A stretch of 64,000 nucleotides of DNA from Calditrichota bacterium (lineage in GTDB: Bacteria; Electryoneota; RPQS01). The notes below the pieces were generated by a model. That model saw only the letters and a program-made list of their open reading frames with translations, searched no databases and was not told where the DNA came from. Every line of letters begins with the position of its first letter. The stretch's first letter is position 1. Below are positions 45,653 to 54,481 of the stretch, one piece after another. The DNA lies in assembly GCA_020637445.1 (NCBI GenBank), contig JACJVZ010000001.1, positions 1,841,519 to 1,905,518 of the forward strand, written 5' to 3'. A program made the position numbers and the translations under genes.

Positions 45653-47137
45653 TTAGCTTAAGGTCAGTCCAAACGGATTGATCGGCTTCCCCGTAACGCC
45701 GCTTAAAACCGTTTTCGTTTCGAGATAGGTGTCGAGCGTTTCCATGGCCATTTCGCGGCCGATGCCGGATTGCTTGTAGCCGCCGAACGGGAGGCCGGGA
45801 AGCGCAGTTGCGGGTGTATTGATGGTTACGATGCCTGAATGCAAACCGCGAATGAACTTCGTCGCGCGCGGCATGCTTTCGGTGTAGAGCGTCGCACAAA
45901 GACCGTACTTCACACCGTTGGCTTTGGCGAGCGCGTCGTCGTCGTTGGAAAATTTCGCAACGATTGCAATCGGACCGAAAATTTCTTCCTGCACGCAAAG
46001 GTTGGTTTCCGGCAGGTCGGTGATGATCGTCGGTGCGAAGAATGTGCCTTTATCGTAGATGCCGCCTTTGAGCTGCTCGCCTCCGCATACGATTTTGCCG
46101 CCGTCTTTCTTTGCAGCCTCGATGAATTTTTGCATGATCGGCAAACGCGACGCATGCGCAAGTGATCCGATGTGTGTCGCTTTGTCGAGCGGATCGCCGA
46201 CGACGAGGGTCTTCGTCGCAGCGATGAACTTTTCGAGGAACGCATCGTAAAGCGATTCATGCACGTAAATCCGCGAGCGCGCTTCGCACGATTGGCCCGC
46301 TGAATAAAAGATCGTGAACACGCTTGACAACACGGCGTCGTCAAGTTTCGCGTCTTCGCACACAATCGCGGGTGATTTTCCGCCCAACTCCAGCATCACG
46401 CGCTTCATGTCGTTGGCGCACTCTTTCATGATGGCTCGGCCCGTGTCCGTTCCGCCGGTAAACGTGATCTTGTTCACACCGGGATGCTTCACGAGCGCCG
46501 CACCCGCGCTTTCACCCAAACCGTGCACGAGATTGATCGTGCCTTCGGGAACTCCGGCTTCATGCAAGATTTCGACGAGAATGTTGGCGGACAGCGGCGC
46601 GATTTCGGACGGCTTCAACACCACGGTGCAACCTGCTGCGAGCGCGGGCGCGACTTTCCACGCTTCGAGCATGATCGGATAGTTCCACGGCGTGATTGCG
46701 CCGACGACGCCGACGGGTTCTTTCAACGTGTAACCGAAAAACACAGGATGCACGGGCGGCACGCGGCCTTCGATCTTGCTTGCGGCACCTGCGAAATACT
46801 CGAAATCTTCGATCGCTTGTTTGACTTCGCCCATGACATGCATCATCGGCTTGCCCATGTTGCGCGATTCGAGTTCAGCGATTTCTTTTGCACGCGCGCC
46901 GATCAACTCGGCAGCCTTGAACAATATTTTCGTGCGTTGCGAAGCCGTCATGCGGCCCCACTTGCCGTTCAGCGCACCGCGCGCTGCGGAGACAGCCTTG
47001 TCCACGTCTTCCGCGCCGGACAATGGAATCGAGCCGAGCGCCTCGCCCGTCGCGGGATTGGTTAAGGCAAGCGTCTTGCCCGACTGCGCGGGGACATGCT
47101 CGCCGTTGATGATGTTGGTGTAGAGTTTTTCGGACAT
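45653..47137 (-). CDS. NAD(P)-dependent aldehyde dehydrogenase
   Basis: 494 residues from the ATG at 47135-47137; an upstream in-frame extension crosses a dispersed repeat and is unlikely. Complete ALDH: N152 in TPWNYP, FTGGTDTGRAI (NAD site), E250 in MLELGGKSP, catalytic C284 in SAGQSCEARSRI, and EEIFGPIAIV. Overall most like betaine-aldehyde/phenylacetaldehyde-type broad-specificity enzymes oxidising aldehydes to acids in the cytoplasm. It belongs with the crotonase and thioesterase genes upstream and could supply or remove an aldehyde in that pathway; substrate not determinable. The 109-base gap before it contains repeat family B. Confidence 0.92.
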   Translation of the reverse strand: MSEKLYTNIINGEHVPAQSGKTLALTNPATGEALGSIPLSGAEDVDKAVSAARGALNGKWGRMTASQRTKILFKAAELIGARAKEIAELESRNMGKPMMHVMGEVKQAIEDFEYFAGAASKIEGRVPPVHPVFFGYTLKEPVGVVGAITPWNYPIMLEAWKVAPALAAGCTVVLKPSEIAPLSANILVEILHEAGVPEGTINLVHGLGESAGAALVKHPGVNKITFTGGTDTGRAIMKECANDMKRVMLELGGKSPAIVCEDAKLDDAVLSSVFTIFYSAGQSCEARSRIYVHESLYDAFLEKFIAATKTLVVGDPLDKATHIGSLAHASRLPIMQKFIEAAKKDGGKIVCGGEQLKGGIYDKGTFFAPTIITDLPETNLCVQEEIFGPIAIVAKFSNDDDALAKANGVKYGLCATLYTESMPRATKFIRGLHSGIVTINTPATALPGLPFGGYKQSGIGREMAMETLDTYLETKTVLSGVTGKPINPFGLTLS

Positions 47138-47209
47138 GGTTACCTGAGTTTTTGTAAAATCCAATGCACGTGCGTCAGCACAATCGGTCCAGCGGCACGC
47201 TGGTTGCTT

Positions 47210-47243
47210 CGCCGTTGTGGGTCTCAAGACCCGCAATGGCAAC
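47210..47243. repeat. Dispersed palindromic repeat, family B, copy 1
   Basis: cgccgttgtgggtctcaaga, then cccgcaatggcaa; a second copy (cgccgttgtcggtctccaga, then ccggcaatggcaa) is at the right edge of the window. The compensated change gtggg/cccgc versus gtcgg/ccggc keeps the central pairing ggtct/agacc. Confidence 0.7.
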
Positions 47244-47246
47244 TCG

Positions 47247-48026
47247 TTATTTTCCCTTGAACTGCGGCTTGCGTTTTTCGTTGAAGGCTGTTACGCCTTC
47301 GCGGTAATCTTCGGTCTTGCCGAGAATTTCTTGCAGGTAGGCTTCGTAATCGAGCGCCTCTTCAAGCGGCACGGCGCTGGCTTTGTTCAACGCGCGTTTC
47401 AAGGCACCGATGGCTTTGGTAGGTGCACTCGCATACTTGACCGCAAGTTCCATGGTGAAAGTCTCGAGTTTGTCATGCTCGACAATTTCATCCACGAGAT
47501 TGAGTTTCAACGCTTCTTCGGCTTTGATCACGCGGCCCGTCGAACAAATCTCGAAGGCCTTATGATAGCCCAACAAACGCGGCAGCACCCACGTCGAGCC
47601 GGAATCGGGAAGCAATCCGACGTTGACGAACGCTTGCAGCATCGACGCCAATTCGGACGCGATGCGCAGGTCGCACGCCATCGCCAAAGACATACCCGCA
47701 CCTGCCGCGACGCCGTTCAGCGCACAAATGACGGGCTTCTCGAGATTGCGAATGCGCAGAATGTTCGGGTTGTAATTGTTGCGCAGCGAATCGGAGAGAT
47801 TGCGGTTGGGATTGTCCTTGACTTCTTTCAAGTCCTGCCCGCTGCAAAAAGCCTTACCCGCGCCGGTCAAAATCACCGCGCGCACTTCGTCGTCCTTCGC
47901 CGCATTCTTGAACGCGTCGGCGAGTTCTTTGTGCATCTGCTCGTTGAACGCATTGAAGCGGTCGGGACGGTTGAGCGTTATTTTCAGCACGGCGTCCGTG
48001 CGCTCGTAAAGAATGGTTTCGTACAT
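47247..48026 (-). CDS. Crotonase-family isomerase, PaaG-like
   Basis: 259 residues. Strong overall likeness to PaaG (ring-1,2-epoxyphenylacetyl-CoA isomerase): LNRPDRFNAFNEQMH, LTGAGKAFCSGQDL, KPVICALNGVAAGAGMSLA, and the catalytic Asp in VGLLPDSGSTWVLPR (D141). C-terminal REGVTAFNEKRKPQFKGK is usual for the family. The residue corresponding to the second hydratase Glu is absent, which fits isomerase rather than hydratase activity. No PaaABCDE monooxygenase is in the window, so a phenylacetate role is only a possibility; delta3-delta2 enoyl-CoA isomerase is the alternative. The downstream end of the gene abuts repeat family B. Confidence 0.87.
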   Translation of the reverse strand: MYETILYERTDAVLKITLNRPDRFNAFNEQMHKELADAFKNAAKDDEVRAVILTGAGKAFCSGQDLKEVKDNPNRNLSDSLRNNYNPNILRIRNLEKPVICALNGVAAGAGMSLAMACDLRIASELASMLQAFVNVGLLPDSGSTWVLPRLLGYHKAFEICSTGRVIKAEEALKLNLVDEIVEHDKLETFTMELAVKYASAPTKAIGALKRALNKASAVPLEEALDYEAYLQEILGKTEDYREGVTAFNEKRKPQFKGK

Positions 48027-48029
48027 GGG

Positions 48030-48806
48030 TTATTTCCCCGAGAATTTCGCGGGGCGTTTTTCGATGAAGGCTTTCATGCCTTCTTTTTGATCTTCGGTGT
48101 TAAAGAGTAAATAGAAATTCTTGCGCTCGAATTCGAGTCCGCCGGATAAGAAGGACTCGTAGTTTTTCAGCACGGCTTCTTTGGCGAGCTGGACTGCGAC
48201 GGGGGACATCTGCGAAATTTCGCGGGCGAGTTTTTGCGCTTCGGACAAATAGACTTCGACGGGCACGACGCGGTTGACAAGCCCCCACGCTTCGGCTTGC
48301 TTGGCGCCGATGAATTTTCCCGTTAAGACCATTTCCATCGCGCGCGCCTTGCCGACGGTGCGCGTAAGCCGCTGCGTGCCGCCCGCACCCGGCATGACGC
48401 CGATTTTGATTTCCGGTTGACCGAATTGTGCGGTTTCGCTGGCGATCACCATGTCGCAGTGCATCATCAATTCGCAGCCGCCACCGAGTGCGAAACCCGA
48501 CACCGCCGCGATGAGCGGCTTCTTCAGCTTGCGAATGCGGTCCCATTTTGCAAATTGATCGCGGCGCAGCATCTCGGTGGAATCCGCGTCGGCCATTTCC
48601 ATGATGTCCGCGCCCGCCGCAAACGCGCGCTGATCGCCGGTCAAAACAATTGCGCGAATTTCGTCGTCGTTGTCCAGCTCTTCGAGCGTCGCGACGAGTT
48701 CATCCATCAAGGCCATGCACAGCGCATTAAGCTGCTTGGGACGGTTCAAGAATACGGTAGCGACGTAGCCGTCGCGCTCAAGTTTGAGGTATGCTAAGTC
48801 GCTCAT
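48030..48806 (-). CDS. Enoyl-CoA hydratase, PaaF/crotonase type
   Basis: 258 residues; start just 1 base after the stop of the upstream hydratase-like gene, and 3 bases before the PaaG-like gene start region. LNRPKQLNALCMALMDEL, FAAGADIMEM, KKPLIAAVSGFALGGGCEL and QPEIKIGVMPGAGGTQRL. Both hydratase glutamates are present (E112 and E132), so it should hydrate 2,3-enoyl-CoA to 3-hydroxyacyl-CoA in beta-oxidation or a related ring-cleavage product pathway. C-terminal EGMKAFIEKRPAKFSGK normal. Adjacent to the PaaG-like isomerase, the same pairing found in phenylacetyl-CoA catabolism. Confidence 0.92.
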   Translation of the reverse strand: MSDLAYLKLERDGYVATVFLNRPKQLNALCMALMDELVATLEELDNDDEIRAIVLTGDQRAFAAGADIMEMADADSTEMLRRDQFAKWDRIRKLKKPLIAAVSGFALGGGCELMMHCDMVIASETAQFGQPEIKIGVMPGAGGTQRLTRTVGKARAMEMVLTGKFIGAKQAEAWGLVNRVVPVEVYLSEAQKLAREISQMSPVAVQLAKEAVLKNYESFLSGGLEFERKNFYLLFNTEDQKEGMKAFIEKRPAKFSGK

Positions 48807-48807
48807 A

Positions 48808-49653
48808 CTATTTCCTCTTCAAACTTTCGCGCACTTTCTTGTAATCAGGTTTGCGCTTAGAGTTGAAGGCCATGACGGCTTCGCGGACTTCAGGGGAATT
48901 GGCGTGAATGCCGAGCCAGTCGCGCGCGTGGTTAATCGTTTGCGCCCACGACATATCGCGCCAATAGTTGATCTGCGTTTTCAGATAGCGCACGCACTCG
49001 GGAAGTTTGGCTTCGAGCTTCGCGGCCATCTCGTCCACGGCTTGATCCAAATTCGCGCGGGGAACAACTTGATTGACCAATCCCCACTCGAGCGCCTTTT
49101 GCGCAGGAATTTCTTCGCACAGGAACAAGATTTCGCGCGCACGTCGGTCACCGACGATTAGCGGCAAAAATTGCGACGCGCCCGCCGCCGCGACGGAACC
49201 GTGCGCCGCGCCGACCTGACGAATGTAAATATCATCCGCCGCAATCGCGAGATCGCAACTGATATTAAATTCATTGCCGCCGCCGACCACGATGCCATTC
49301 AGACGCGCGATCGAAGGTTTGCCCAAATTGCGCAGCTTGTCGTGCGCATCGATGAACGCGCCCATCCACTTCCAATAATCTTGCGGACGGTCGAGAAATT
49401 GGAGTTGTTCATTCAAATCGGCGCCCGTGCAAAACGCGCGGTCGCCTTTGCCCGTCAAAATCAATACGGCGATCTCGTCGTCGAACGCAACGTCGTCAAA
49501 CGCCGCCGCAAGCTCCTTCAACATCGGATAATGAACGCAATTGAGCTTGTCAGGACGATTGAAGGTGACGGTTGCGCGCGCGCCCTTTTTCTCGTAGGTG
49601 ATAAACTCGAAATCGAATTTGCTTGCAGGTTGTGAAGAAAAGTCTTTTTTCAT
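48808..49653 (-). CDS. Crotonase-family enzyme of MenB/BamA-like type
   Basis: 281 residues from the ATG at 49651-49653 (overlaps the EthD-like stop by ATGA). VTFNRPDKLNCVHYPML and FCTGADL are standard crotonase; then ARLNGIVVGGGNEFNISCDL, the RQVGAAHGSVAAAGASQFL segment and RRAREILFLCEEIPAQKALEW, which resemble MenB and the ring-opening hydrolase BamA more than simple hydratases. The Glu of QPEIxxG is replaced by a GAAHGS loop, so ordinary hydratase activity is doubtful; C-C bond hydrolysis or cyclisation is possible. Assignment within the superfamily is uncertain. Confidence 0.8.
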   Translation of the reverse strand: MKKDFSSQPASKFDFEFITYEKKGARATVTFNRPDKLNCVHYPMLKELAAAFDDVAFDDEIAVLILTGKGDRAFCTGADLNEQLQFLDRPQDYWKWMGAFIDAHDKLRNLGKPSIARLNGIVVGGGNEFNISCDLAIAADDIYIRQVGAAHGSVAAAGASQFLPLIVGDRRAREILFLCEEIPAQKALEWGLVNQVVPRANLDQAVDEMAAKLEAKLPECVRYLKTQINYWRDMSWAQTINHARDWLGIHANSPEVREAVMAFNSKRKPDYKKVRESLKRK

Positions 49654-49958
49654 GCGCGCGGATCCGTTTCCGCCGTCTGGAACTCCACGAGTCCCTTGGC
49701 AAAGCTCATCAGATTCGCGCCCGCTTCGGCCATTTCTTGTGACTTCATCCCGGCTTTGAACGAGTCTTTGTCCGCGAAGGAGAGCACGGCCATCATGTAG
49801 TACGGTGCCGGGCCGTCTTTGCCCGGCCAAAACTTGTGAGCTTGAACACCCTGCAGTCCGGGGACTTTCTTGATGAGCGGAATATGGGTTTCCCAATAGG
49901 CTTTGTCGAAAGCGTCCACGTCCTGCGGATGCTTGTAGAAGGCAATGAAGTTGATCAT
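49650..49958 (-). CDS. EthD-family protein (dimeric alpha-beta barrel)
   Basis: 102 residues, INFIAFYKHPQDVDAFDKAY followed by WETHIPLIKKVPGLQG, the EthD/Dabb type ferredoxin-like fold. No catalytic residues can be named; relatives act in aromatic or ether catabolism as small enzymes or helper proteins. Translationally coupled to the crotonase gene downstream. Upstream 33 bases contain a tctatttgctattt tandem. Confidence 0.82.
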   Translation of the reverse strand: MINFIAFYKHPQDVDAFDKAYWETHIPLIKKVPGLQGVQAHKFWPGKDGPAPYYMMAVLSFADKDSFKAGMKSQEMAEAGANLMSFAKGLVEFQTAETDPRA

Positions 49959-49991
49959 CGTTTCCGTTTTCTATTTTCTATTTGCTATTTG

Positions 49992-50444
49992 CTATTTCTT
50001 TTCCCACAGGTGGTCTTCAATCCCCCACCCGCCTGAACCCGACCCCCAATCAGGATAGGCACGGCGGTGCAGCTTTGCGAGCTTCTCCCTCGAGAGCACG
50101 ACCTGATGCACTTCCCCTTCTCCAATCAGCCGGTCGCCGTGATAGCCTTTCACTTCGCAGAACAGATAGTTTCCGTGGATACGCGTACACTCGGCCGTAA
50201 ACACCAGTTCCTGACCGATTCCTGCCGGATTGTGATGCCGAACAAAGACTCCCGTGCCGATGCCGTCTTCCCCAGGCTCGAGATGCGGCTCAAGTACGAG
50301 GCGGCTTACAAATTCCGAGTGATAGGTCAGCCAATAGGTCGAATAGAACGGATGCAGGGGCCGTCCCTCGAAGTGAACGGTCATACGGGACTCGACCACG
50401 AACCGGAATTCGGCGCGGCATCCGATGGTAAGAGTTGGTTTCAA
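49992..50444 (-). CDS. Hotdog-fold acyl-CoA thioesterase (FlK-like)
   Basis: 150 residues; first gene of the leftward cluster. GIGTGVFVRHHNPAGIGQEL, VFTAECTRIHGNYLFCEVKG and IGEGEVHQVVL reproduce the fluoroacetyl-CoA-thioesterase-like hotdog pattern; the His in GEVHQVV lines up with the catalytic-region His. Would hydrolyse an acyl-CoA, releasing CoA when a pathway stalls. C-terminal tail GSGSGGWGIEDHLWEKK is atypical. The start codon context has no strong ribosome site. Confidence 0.75.
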   Translation of the reverse strand: MKPTLTIGCRAEFRFVVESRMTVHFEGRPLHPFYSTYWLTYHSEFVSRLVLEPHLEPGEDGIGTGVFVRHHNPAGIGQELVFTAECTRIHGNYLFCEVKGYHGDRLIGEGEVHQVVLSREKLAKLHRRAYPDWGSGSGGWGIEDHLWEKK

Positions 50445-50484
50445 CGGAGCTTAGGAAGGTAAGGTAGGAATTTTCAAGTCCTTA

Positions 50485-50513
50485 AGGATATTGATTTTCC
50501 AGCAAAATTGCAA
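50485..50513 (-). promoter_or_regulatory. Candidate promoter for the leftward acyl-CoA cluster
   Basis: On the reverse strand TTGCAA (50513-50508), 17 bases, TATCCT (50490-50485); about 40 bases before the thioesterase ATG. By eye only. Confidence 0.3.
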
Positions 50514-50536
50514 CTCTTGGAATCCCATTCCAGAGG

Positions 50537-50566
50537 TTGCTCCAAGCCCCAGAATTTCACTATATT
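50537..50566 (+). promoter_or_regulatory. Candidate promoter of T9SS propeller gene 1
   Basis: TTGCTC - 18 bases - TATATT, with spacer caagccccagaatttcac. The paralogous gene at 52626 has TTGCCC - 18 - TATCTT with spacer beginning caagcccctgaaaat at a similar distance, so the element is conserved between the two otherwise diverged upstream regions. Confidence 0.5.
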
Positions 50567-50597
50567 ATTCATCTAACATTTCGTCATGGAGGCTACG

Positions 50598-52397
50598 ATG
50601 AAGTCGATTGTGATAGCAGGAATCTTGCTCATGGTCGTATCCACAACGGCCTTTGGTGAGTGCATGGATTCACTGTGGAGAGTTACGCCGGGACAGATCG
50701 GAGCAACCGACTGCGCTTCGGCCGCAGTGCTTGCACCTGATGGAAACGTCATTGTCGCCGGACACATGGGAAACGGGAGTTCATGGCTTTGGACCTGCGG
50801 AGTTCTCAGGAAGGTAAGTTCGGCAACAGGCGACGAGATTTGGTTTCACCAGTATTGCCGGTCGGGCACGAGAGACATTTTTCACGATGTGTATCCGACG
50901 ACAGACGGCGGGTACATCTGTGCGGGCGGATCCGAGCAAACCAGCAACGGCATTGAATATTTTTGGCTTCTGAAAACGAGCGCCGACGGCGACAGTCTTT
51001 GGTCAATGAACTATGGCTCAGGCGAGCGCGACTTTCACGGGCAATGTGTTGTTCAAACTCTGGACGGCGGCTACGCGATTGGCGGCAGCACATACACCTT
51101 TCCTGACAACAACGGCACTTTGGTCGGGTTGGTCATCAAAACGGACTCGAATGGCGACAGCCTTTGGGCAATTCAGATTGGCGATACGCTTAATGTCACC
51201 GTGAGCGACATGATTCTGTCGCATGACGGGACCATCGTACTGTTCGGATCGGCTATGACAGATTCATCTCGCGAAGGGATGATCACAGGCATCAGCCAAA
51301 CCGGCTCGGTAATGTGGCAGCGCACTTATCCGCTCGCATACGACGTTACAGTACGGGACGCAGCGGAGCTGTCCGGCGACGATGGCTATGTGGCGTGCGG
51401 CTATCTACGTGAAGAAGGCGGTGACTACGATACGTTTGTGATGGAAATTGGCAACGATGGCCAGTATCGATGGCACCAGGTGTTGGATCTGCTTCCGGAA
51501 GGCGGCGACATCCCCTCTGCCATCCAATCGGACAACCTCGACGGATGGTATCTTGAAGGGAACAGTCGCTACAGCGACTCGGACGACAAGGCATTTGTCG
51601 CACACGTGTCGTCATGCGGAGAGATTGCAGCCGTCCGTTGGCTGGACGACTATCAACTGTCTGACGAGTCGGTATCTGACGGACTCATCGCACCAAACGG
51701 CCGAATCATCGCGTGCGGGAACATAAATTATTCGCCGATCGAGTCCAGTTGGGCGATCTTGGGGACATCGCTCGATACGTGTAACATGGAACCGTGTGCG
51801 TTTGATCGAATCTTGCCTGAGGACGGAACGATGGTGAATGAGTCGCTGGCCGTCACGTTTCTTTGGTCGAGAGCCGCGGATCCTGAAGGCGACGACGTGA
51901 CCTATCTCTTCCATGCCGAATCGATTCCAGAATGGATTCTCGATGTCGACACGGATACCCCCGATACGATGTTCACACTGGTCTATCTGCTTCCGACAAT
52001 GTCATTGGATGAGACCTTCGAAGTTCGCTGGACGGTTCATGCGACGGATGGACAGAATACCATTGAGGCAGCGAGCGGCGAAGGACAATTCACGTGGGAA
52101 ATCACGTTGGATGCCGAAGATATCGCGCTCACGCCCGGTTCATTCGAACTTGCGGCCTTTCCCAACCCCTTTAATCCGACGACGACACTAACTTATTCCA
52201 TAAACAAAACTCAACGTGTTTCGCTCGATCTCTTCGACGTACAGGGCAGGCATGTGCAGACGCTCGTCAATGAAATCAACACGGCAGGAGCACACTCGGT
52301 CTCATTCGACGGAAGCCACTTATCGAGCGGCATCTACTTCGCCAATCTTCGCTCAGGAGATAACTCGCGTGTCACAAAGCTCGTGCTGATGAAATAG
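50598..52397 (+). CDS. T9SS-sorted propeller-like secreted protein 1
   Basis: 599 residues from ATG 50598, which has GGAGG at a proper distance; ATG 50586 overlaps that site. Signal peptide MKSIVIAGILLMVVSTTAFG. Residues 25-370 contain regular blade-like repeats built on a D-G-G-Y pattern (TTDGGYICAGG, TLDGGYAIGG, SHDGTIVLFG, LSGDDGYVACG) with W/L-K-T-x-x-x-G-D-S-L-W connectors; probably a beta-propeller. Then an Ig/FnIII-like domain (ESLAVTFLWSRAADPEGDDV) and a type A T9SS sorting domain (AFPNPFNPTTTL, LDLFDVQGRHVQTL, SGIYFANLRSG, TKLVLMK). Exported to the surface or medium; no catalytic motif seen. Paralog of the next gene. Confidence 0.85.
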   Translation: MKSIVIAGILLMVVSTTAFGECMDSLWRVTPGQIGATDCASAAVLAPDGNVIVAGHMGNGSSWLWTCGVLRKVSSATGDEIWFHQYCRSGTRDIFHDVYPTTDGGYICAGGSEQTSNGIEYFWLLKTSADGDSLWSMNYGSGERDFHGQCVVQTLDGGYAIGGSTYTFPDNNGTLVGLVIKTDSNGDSLWAIQIGDTLNVTVSDMILSHDGTIVLFGSAMTDSSREGMITGISQTGSVMWQRTYPLAYDVTVRDAAELSGDDGYVACGYLREEGGDYDTFVMEIGNDGQYRWHQVLDLLPEGGDIPSAIQSDNLDGWYLEGNSRYSDSDDKAFVAHVSSCGEIAAVRWLDDYQLSDESVSDGLIAPNGRIIACGNINYSPIESSWAILGTSLDTCNMEPCAFDRILPEDGTMVNESLAVTFLWSRAADPEGDDVTYLFHAESIPEWILDVDTDTPDTMFTLVYLLPTMSLDETFEVRWTVHATDGQNTIEAASGEGQFTWEITLDAEDIALTPGSFELAAFPNPFNPTTTLTYSINKTQRVSLDLFDVQGRHVQTLVNEINTAGAHSVSFDGSHLSSGIYFANLRSGDNSRVTKLVLMK

Positions 52398-52404
52398 CAT
52401 CAGG

Positions 52405-52440
52405 TCTCCCCGCGTTTTAGCGGGGGACGGAAGGGGGGGT
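52405..52440. repeat. Dispersed GC-tract palindrome, family C, copy 1
   Basis: tccccgcgttttagcggggg followed by acggaaggggggg, directly after the stop of propeller gene 1 and before its terminator. Confidence 0.75.
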
Positions 52441-52451
52441 AATGAAATACA

Positions 52452-52480
52452 AAAGGCGCACTCGCAAGGGTGCGCCCTTT
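52452..52480 (+). terminator. Terminator after T9SS propeller gene 1
   Basis: Stem aaaggcgcac / gtgcgccctt with loop tcgcaagg, followed by TTTCGTT. Same hairpin as after the paralogous gene. Confidence 0.85.
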
Positions 52481-52569
52481 CGTTATCAGTTTTTAAGATT
52501 TTTGTTATCAATTCTTTAAGAAGTCTTTCAGTCCGCACTGCTGCGAATATTTGGATATGACTTTACACC

Positions 52570-52599
52570 TTGCCCCAAGCCCCTGAAAATCGCTATCTT
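52570..52599 (+). promoter_or_regulatory. Candidate promoter of T9SS propeller gene 2
   Basis: TTGCCC - 18 bases - TATCTT; counterpart of the element at 50537-50566. Leader of about 20 bases with AAGGAG before the ATG. Confidence 0.5.
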
Positions 52600-52625
52600 G
52601 TTGAGATTTTCATCAAGGAGAAAAT

Positions 52626-54428
52626 ATGAACTGGGTATTCAAACTGGGAATTGTAGTTTTGGCCGTCGTTCCGGCGGCCTTCGGACAGTGTATCGACTCG
52701 CTTTGGCGCACATCGCCGGGCTTGACGGATTTGCAAGATTTGGCAGGCGGAGTCGTGGTGACACAAGATGGCAACGTGGCCATTGCGGGCTACATGGGCT
52801 ACGACGGTGTGCCTCTGGCAGGCTACGGCGTCCTCAAAAAGATCAATCCGTCCACCGGTGACGAAATTTGGTCACATCAATATTCAGGCATGGGCGCGCA
52901 GGATATCTTCCTGGACGTGGCCAACACGAGCGACGGAGGCTACATATGTTCCGGTTGGTCGCGGCAACCCGTGGGCAACTGGCAGCACTATTGGCTGCTG
53001 AAGACGAATGCGAACGGCGACAGCGTGTGGTCAAAGAACTTTGGAACGGGGGAACAGGTCTTTCAAGGCCGTTGCGCGGTTCAGACCAATGACGGCGGCT
53101 TTGCCATCGGGGGCCGCGTCAACGGATATCCGGGCGGACACGGCGGCTACGACTGGATGATCATTAAGACGGATGCCAACGGCGACAGTGTCTGGTCGGT
53201 GCAGATCGGAGACTCTCTCGAAGACACGATGACGGACATGATTGTCTCGGCAAACGGCTCCATCATCGCCTTCGGCTCCTCCAACACCGACACCTCGCGC
53301 GAAGGGATGATTGCGGCGGTCAATCAAAATGGTCAACTCATGTGGCAGCGTACCTATCCGTTGGAAATATCCGTGACCATTCAGGACTTGATCGAGCTTC
53401 CCGAAGGCGGTTACATGGCCTGCGGGAATTTAAACGTGGTCAACGGCAATTCTGAAACCTTCATCATGGAAATCCGGGACAACGGATTTCGGAGTTGGGA
53501 ACAGAGGCTGGATATTGTCCCGGATGACGACGACGTGCCCTATTCCATTCAACCGGATGGATCCGGCGGCTGGTATCTGGCCGGACACGGACTCTATGAT
53601 GATCCGGGCGACCTGAATGTCTACGTCGCGCATCTATCTGCGTGCGGCGAGCTTGCCAACGTGCGTTGGCTGCTTCATCCCGTGGACGATGACGAGCGGC
53701 TCTCCGACGGCGCGCTGGCACCGGGCGGACAAATCGTGCTCTGTGGGAACATTTTGGATAGTGTCGGCGAACGCAGTTGGTTGGTGTACGGCGTGTCGCT
53801 TGATACTTGTAATGTCGCGCCGTGTACGTTCGATTGGGTCACGCCGGACTATGATGAGTTGGTCGAAACTCCGGACGTCACTTTTTCGTGGACTCGAGCT
53901 AATGATCCGGACGGAGACGACGTCACCTATTTGCTGCACTGGGAGAGTGACTACTTCTATCCGACACCCGATGAGCAGGACGTGGTGTTGACGGACACGT
54001 TTTACGTAGCGAGCGTGCCGTGGCCGGTGACACCGTTGGATGAGATATTCACGTTTCATTGGCGCGTTTGGGCGACAGACGGACAGGACACGGTTGAAGC
54101 GGCCAGCGGCGAAAACGTCTTCCGCATGGACATCACACTGGATGCCGATGAAGTCGCGCTCACGCCCGGTTCGTTTGAGCTTGTGGCCTATCCCAATCCG
54201 TTCAATCCCACGACGACACTCACGTTCTCAGTTGACAAAACTCAGGCCGTTACGCTTGACTTGTTCGATGTTCAAGGCCGACTTGTAGAAACTCTCGTCA
54301 ACGAAACGGTCGGCGCGGGAACACATTCTGTCGCTTTCGACGGAAGCAATTTGTCGAGCGGCATCTACTTCGCCAATTTGCGCGCCGGAGCAAAGACGCG
54401 CGTCACGAAACTCGTGCTGATGAAATAG
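52626..54428 (+). CDS. T9SS-sorted propeller-like secreted protein 2
   Basis: 600 residues; AAGGAGAAAAT before ATG 52626. Signal peptide MNWVFKLGIVVLAVVPAAFG, then CIDSLWRTSPG as in paralog 1 (CMDSLWRVTPG). Same blades (TSDGGYICSGW, TNDGGFAIGG, SANGSIIAFGSS, EGGYMACG), FnIII-like domain (DVTFSWTRANDPDGDDV) and T9SS tail (AYPNPFNPTTTL, LDLFDVQGRLVETL, TKLVLMK). By eye well over half of the residues match paralog 1. The 3' flank is also shared, so the duplication included the terminator. Function unknown; extracellular. Confidence 0.85.
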   Translation: MNWVFKLGIVVLAVVPAAFGQCIDSLWRTSPGLTDLQDLAGGVVVTQDGNVAIAGYMGYDGVPLAGYGVLKKINPSTGDEIWSHQYSGMGAQDIFLDVANTSDGGYICSGWSRQPVGNWQHYWLLKTNANGDSVWSKNFGTGEQVFQGRCAVQTNDGGFAIGGRVNGYPGGHGGYDWMIIKTDANGDSVWSVQIGDSLEDTMTDMIVSANGSIIAFGSSNTDTSREGMIAAVNQNGQLMWQRTYPLEISVTIQDLIELPEGGYMACGNLNVVNGNSETFIMEIRDNGFRSWEQRLDIVPDDDDVPYSIQPDGSGGWYLAGHGLYDDPGDLNVYVAHLSACGELANVRWLLHPVDDDERLSDGALAPGGQIVLCGNILDSVGERSWLVYGVSLDTCNVAPCTFDWVTPDYDELVETPDVTFSWTRANDPDGDDVTYLLHWESDYFYPTPDEQDVVLTDTFYVASVPWPVTPLDEIFTFHWRVWATDGQDTVEAASGENVFRMDITLDADEVALTPGSFELVAYPNPFNPTTTLTFSVDKTQAVTLDLFDVQGRLVETLVNETVGAGTHSVAFDGSNLSSGIYFANLRAGAKTRVTKLVLMK

Positions 54429-54435
54429 CATCAAG

Positions 54436-54470
54436 TTTCCCCACGCTTTGACGGGGGGACGGAAGAGGGA
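54436..54470. repeat. Dispersed GC-tract palindrome, family C, copy 2
   Basis: ttccccacgctttgacgggg, ggacggaagaggga; counterpart of 52405-52440 at the same distance from the paralogous stop codon. Confidence 0.72.
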
Positions 54471-54481
54471 TAATGAAATAC

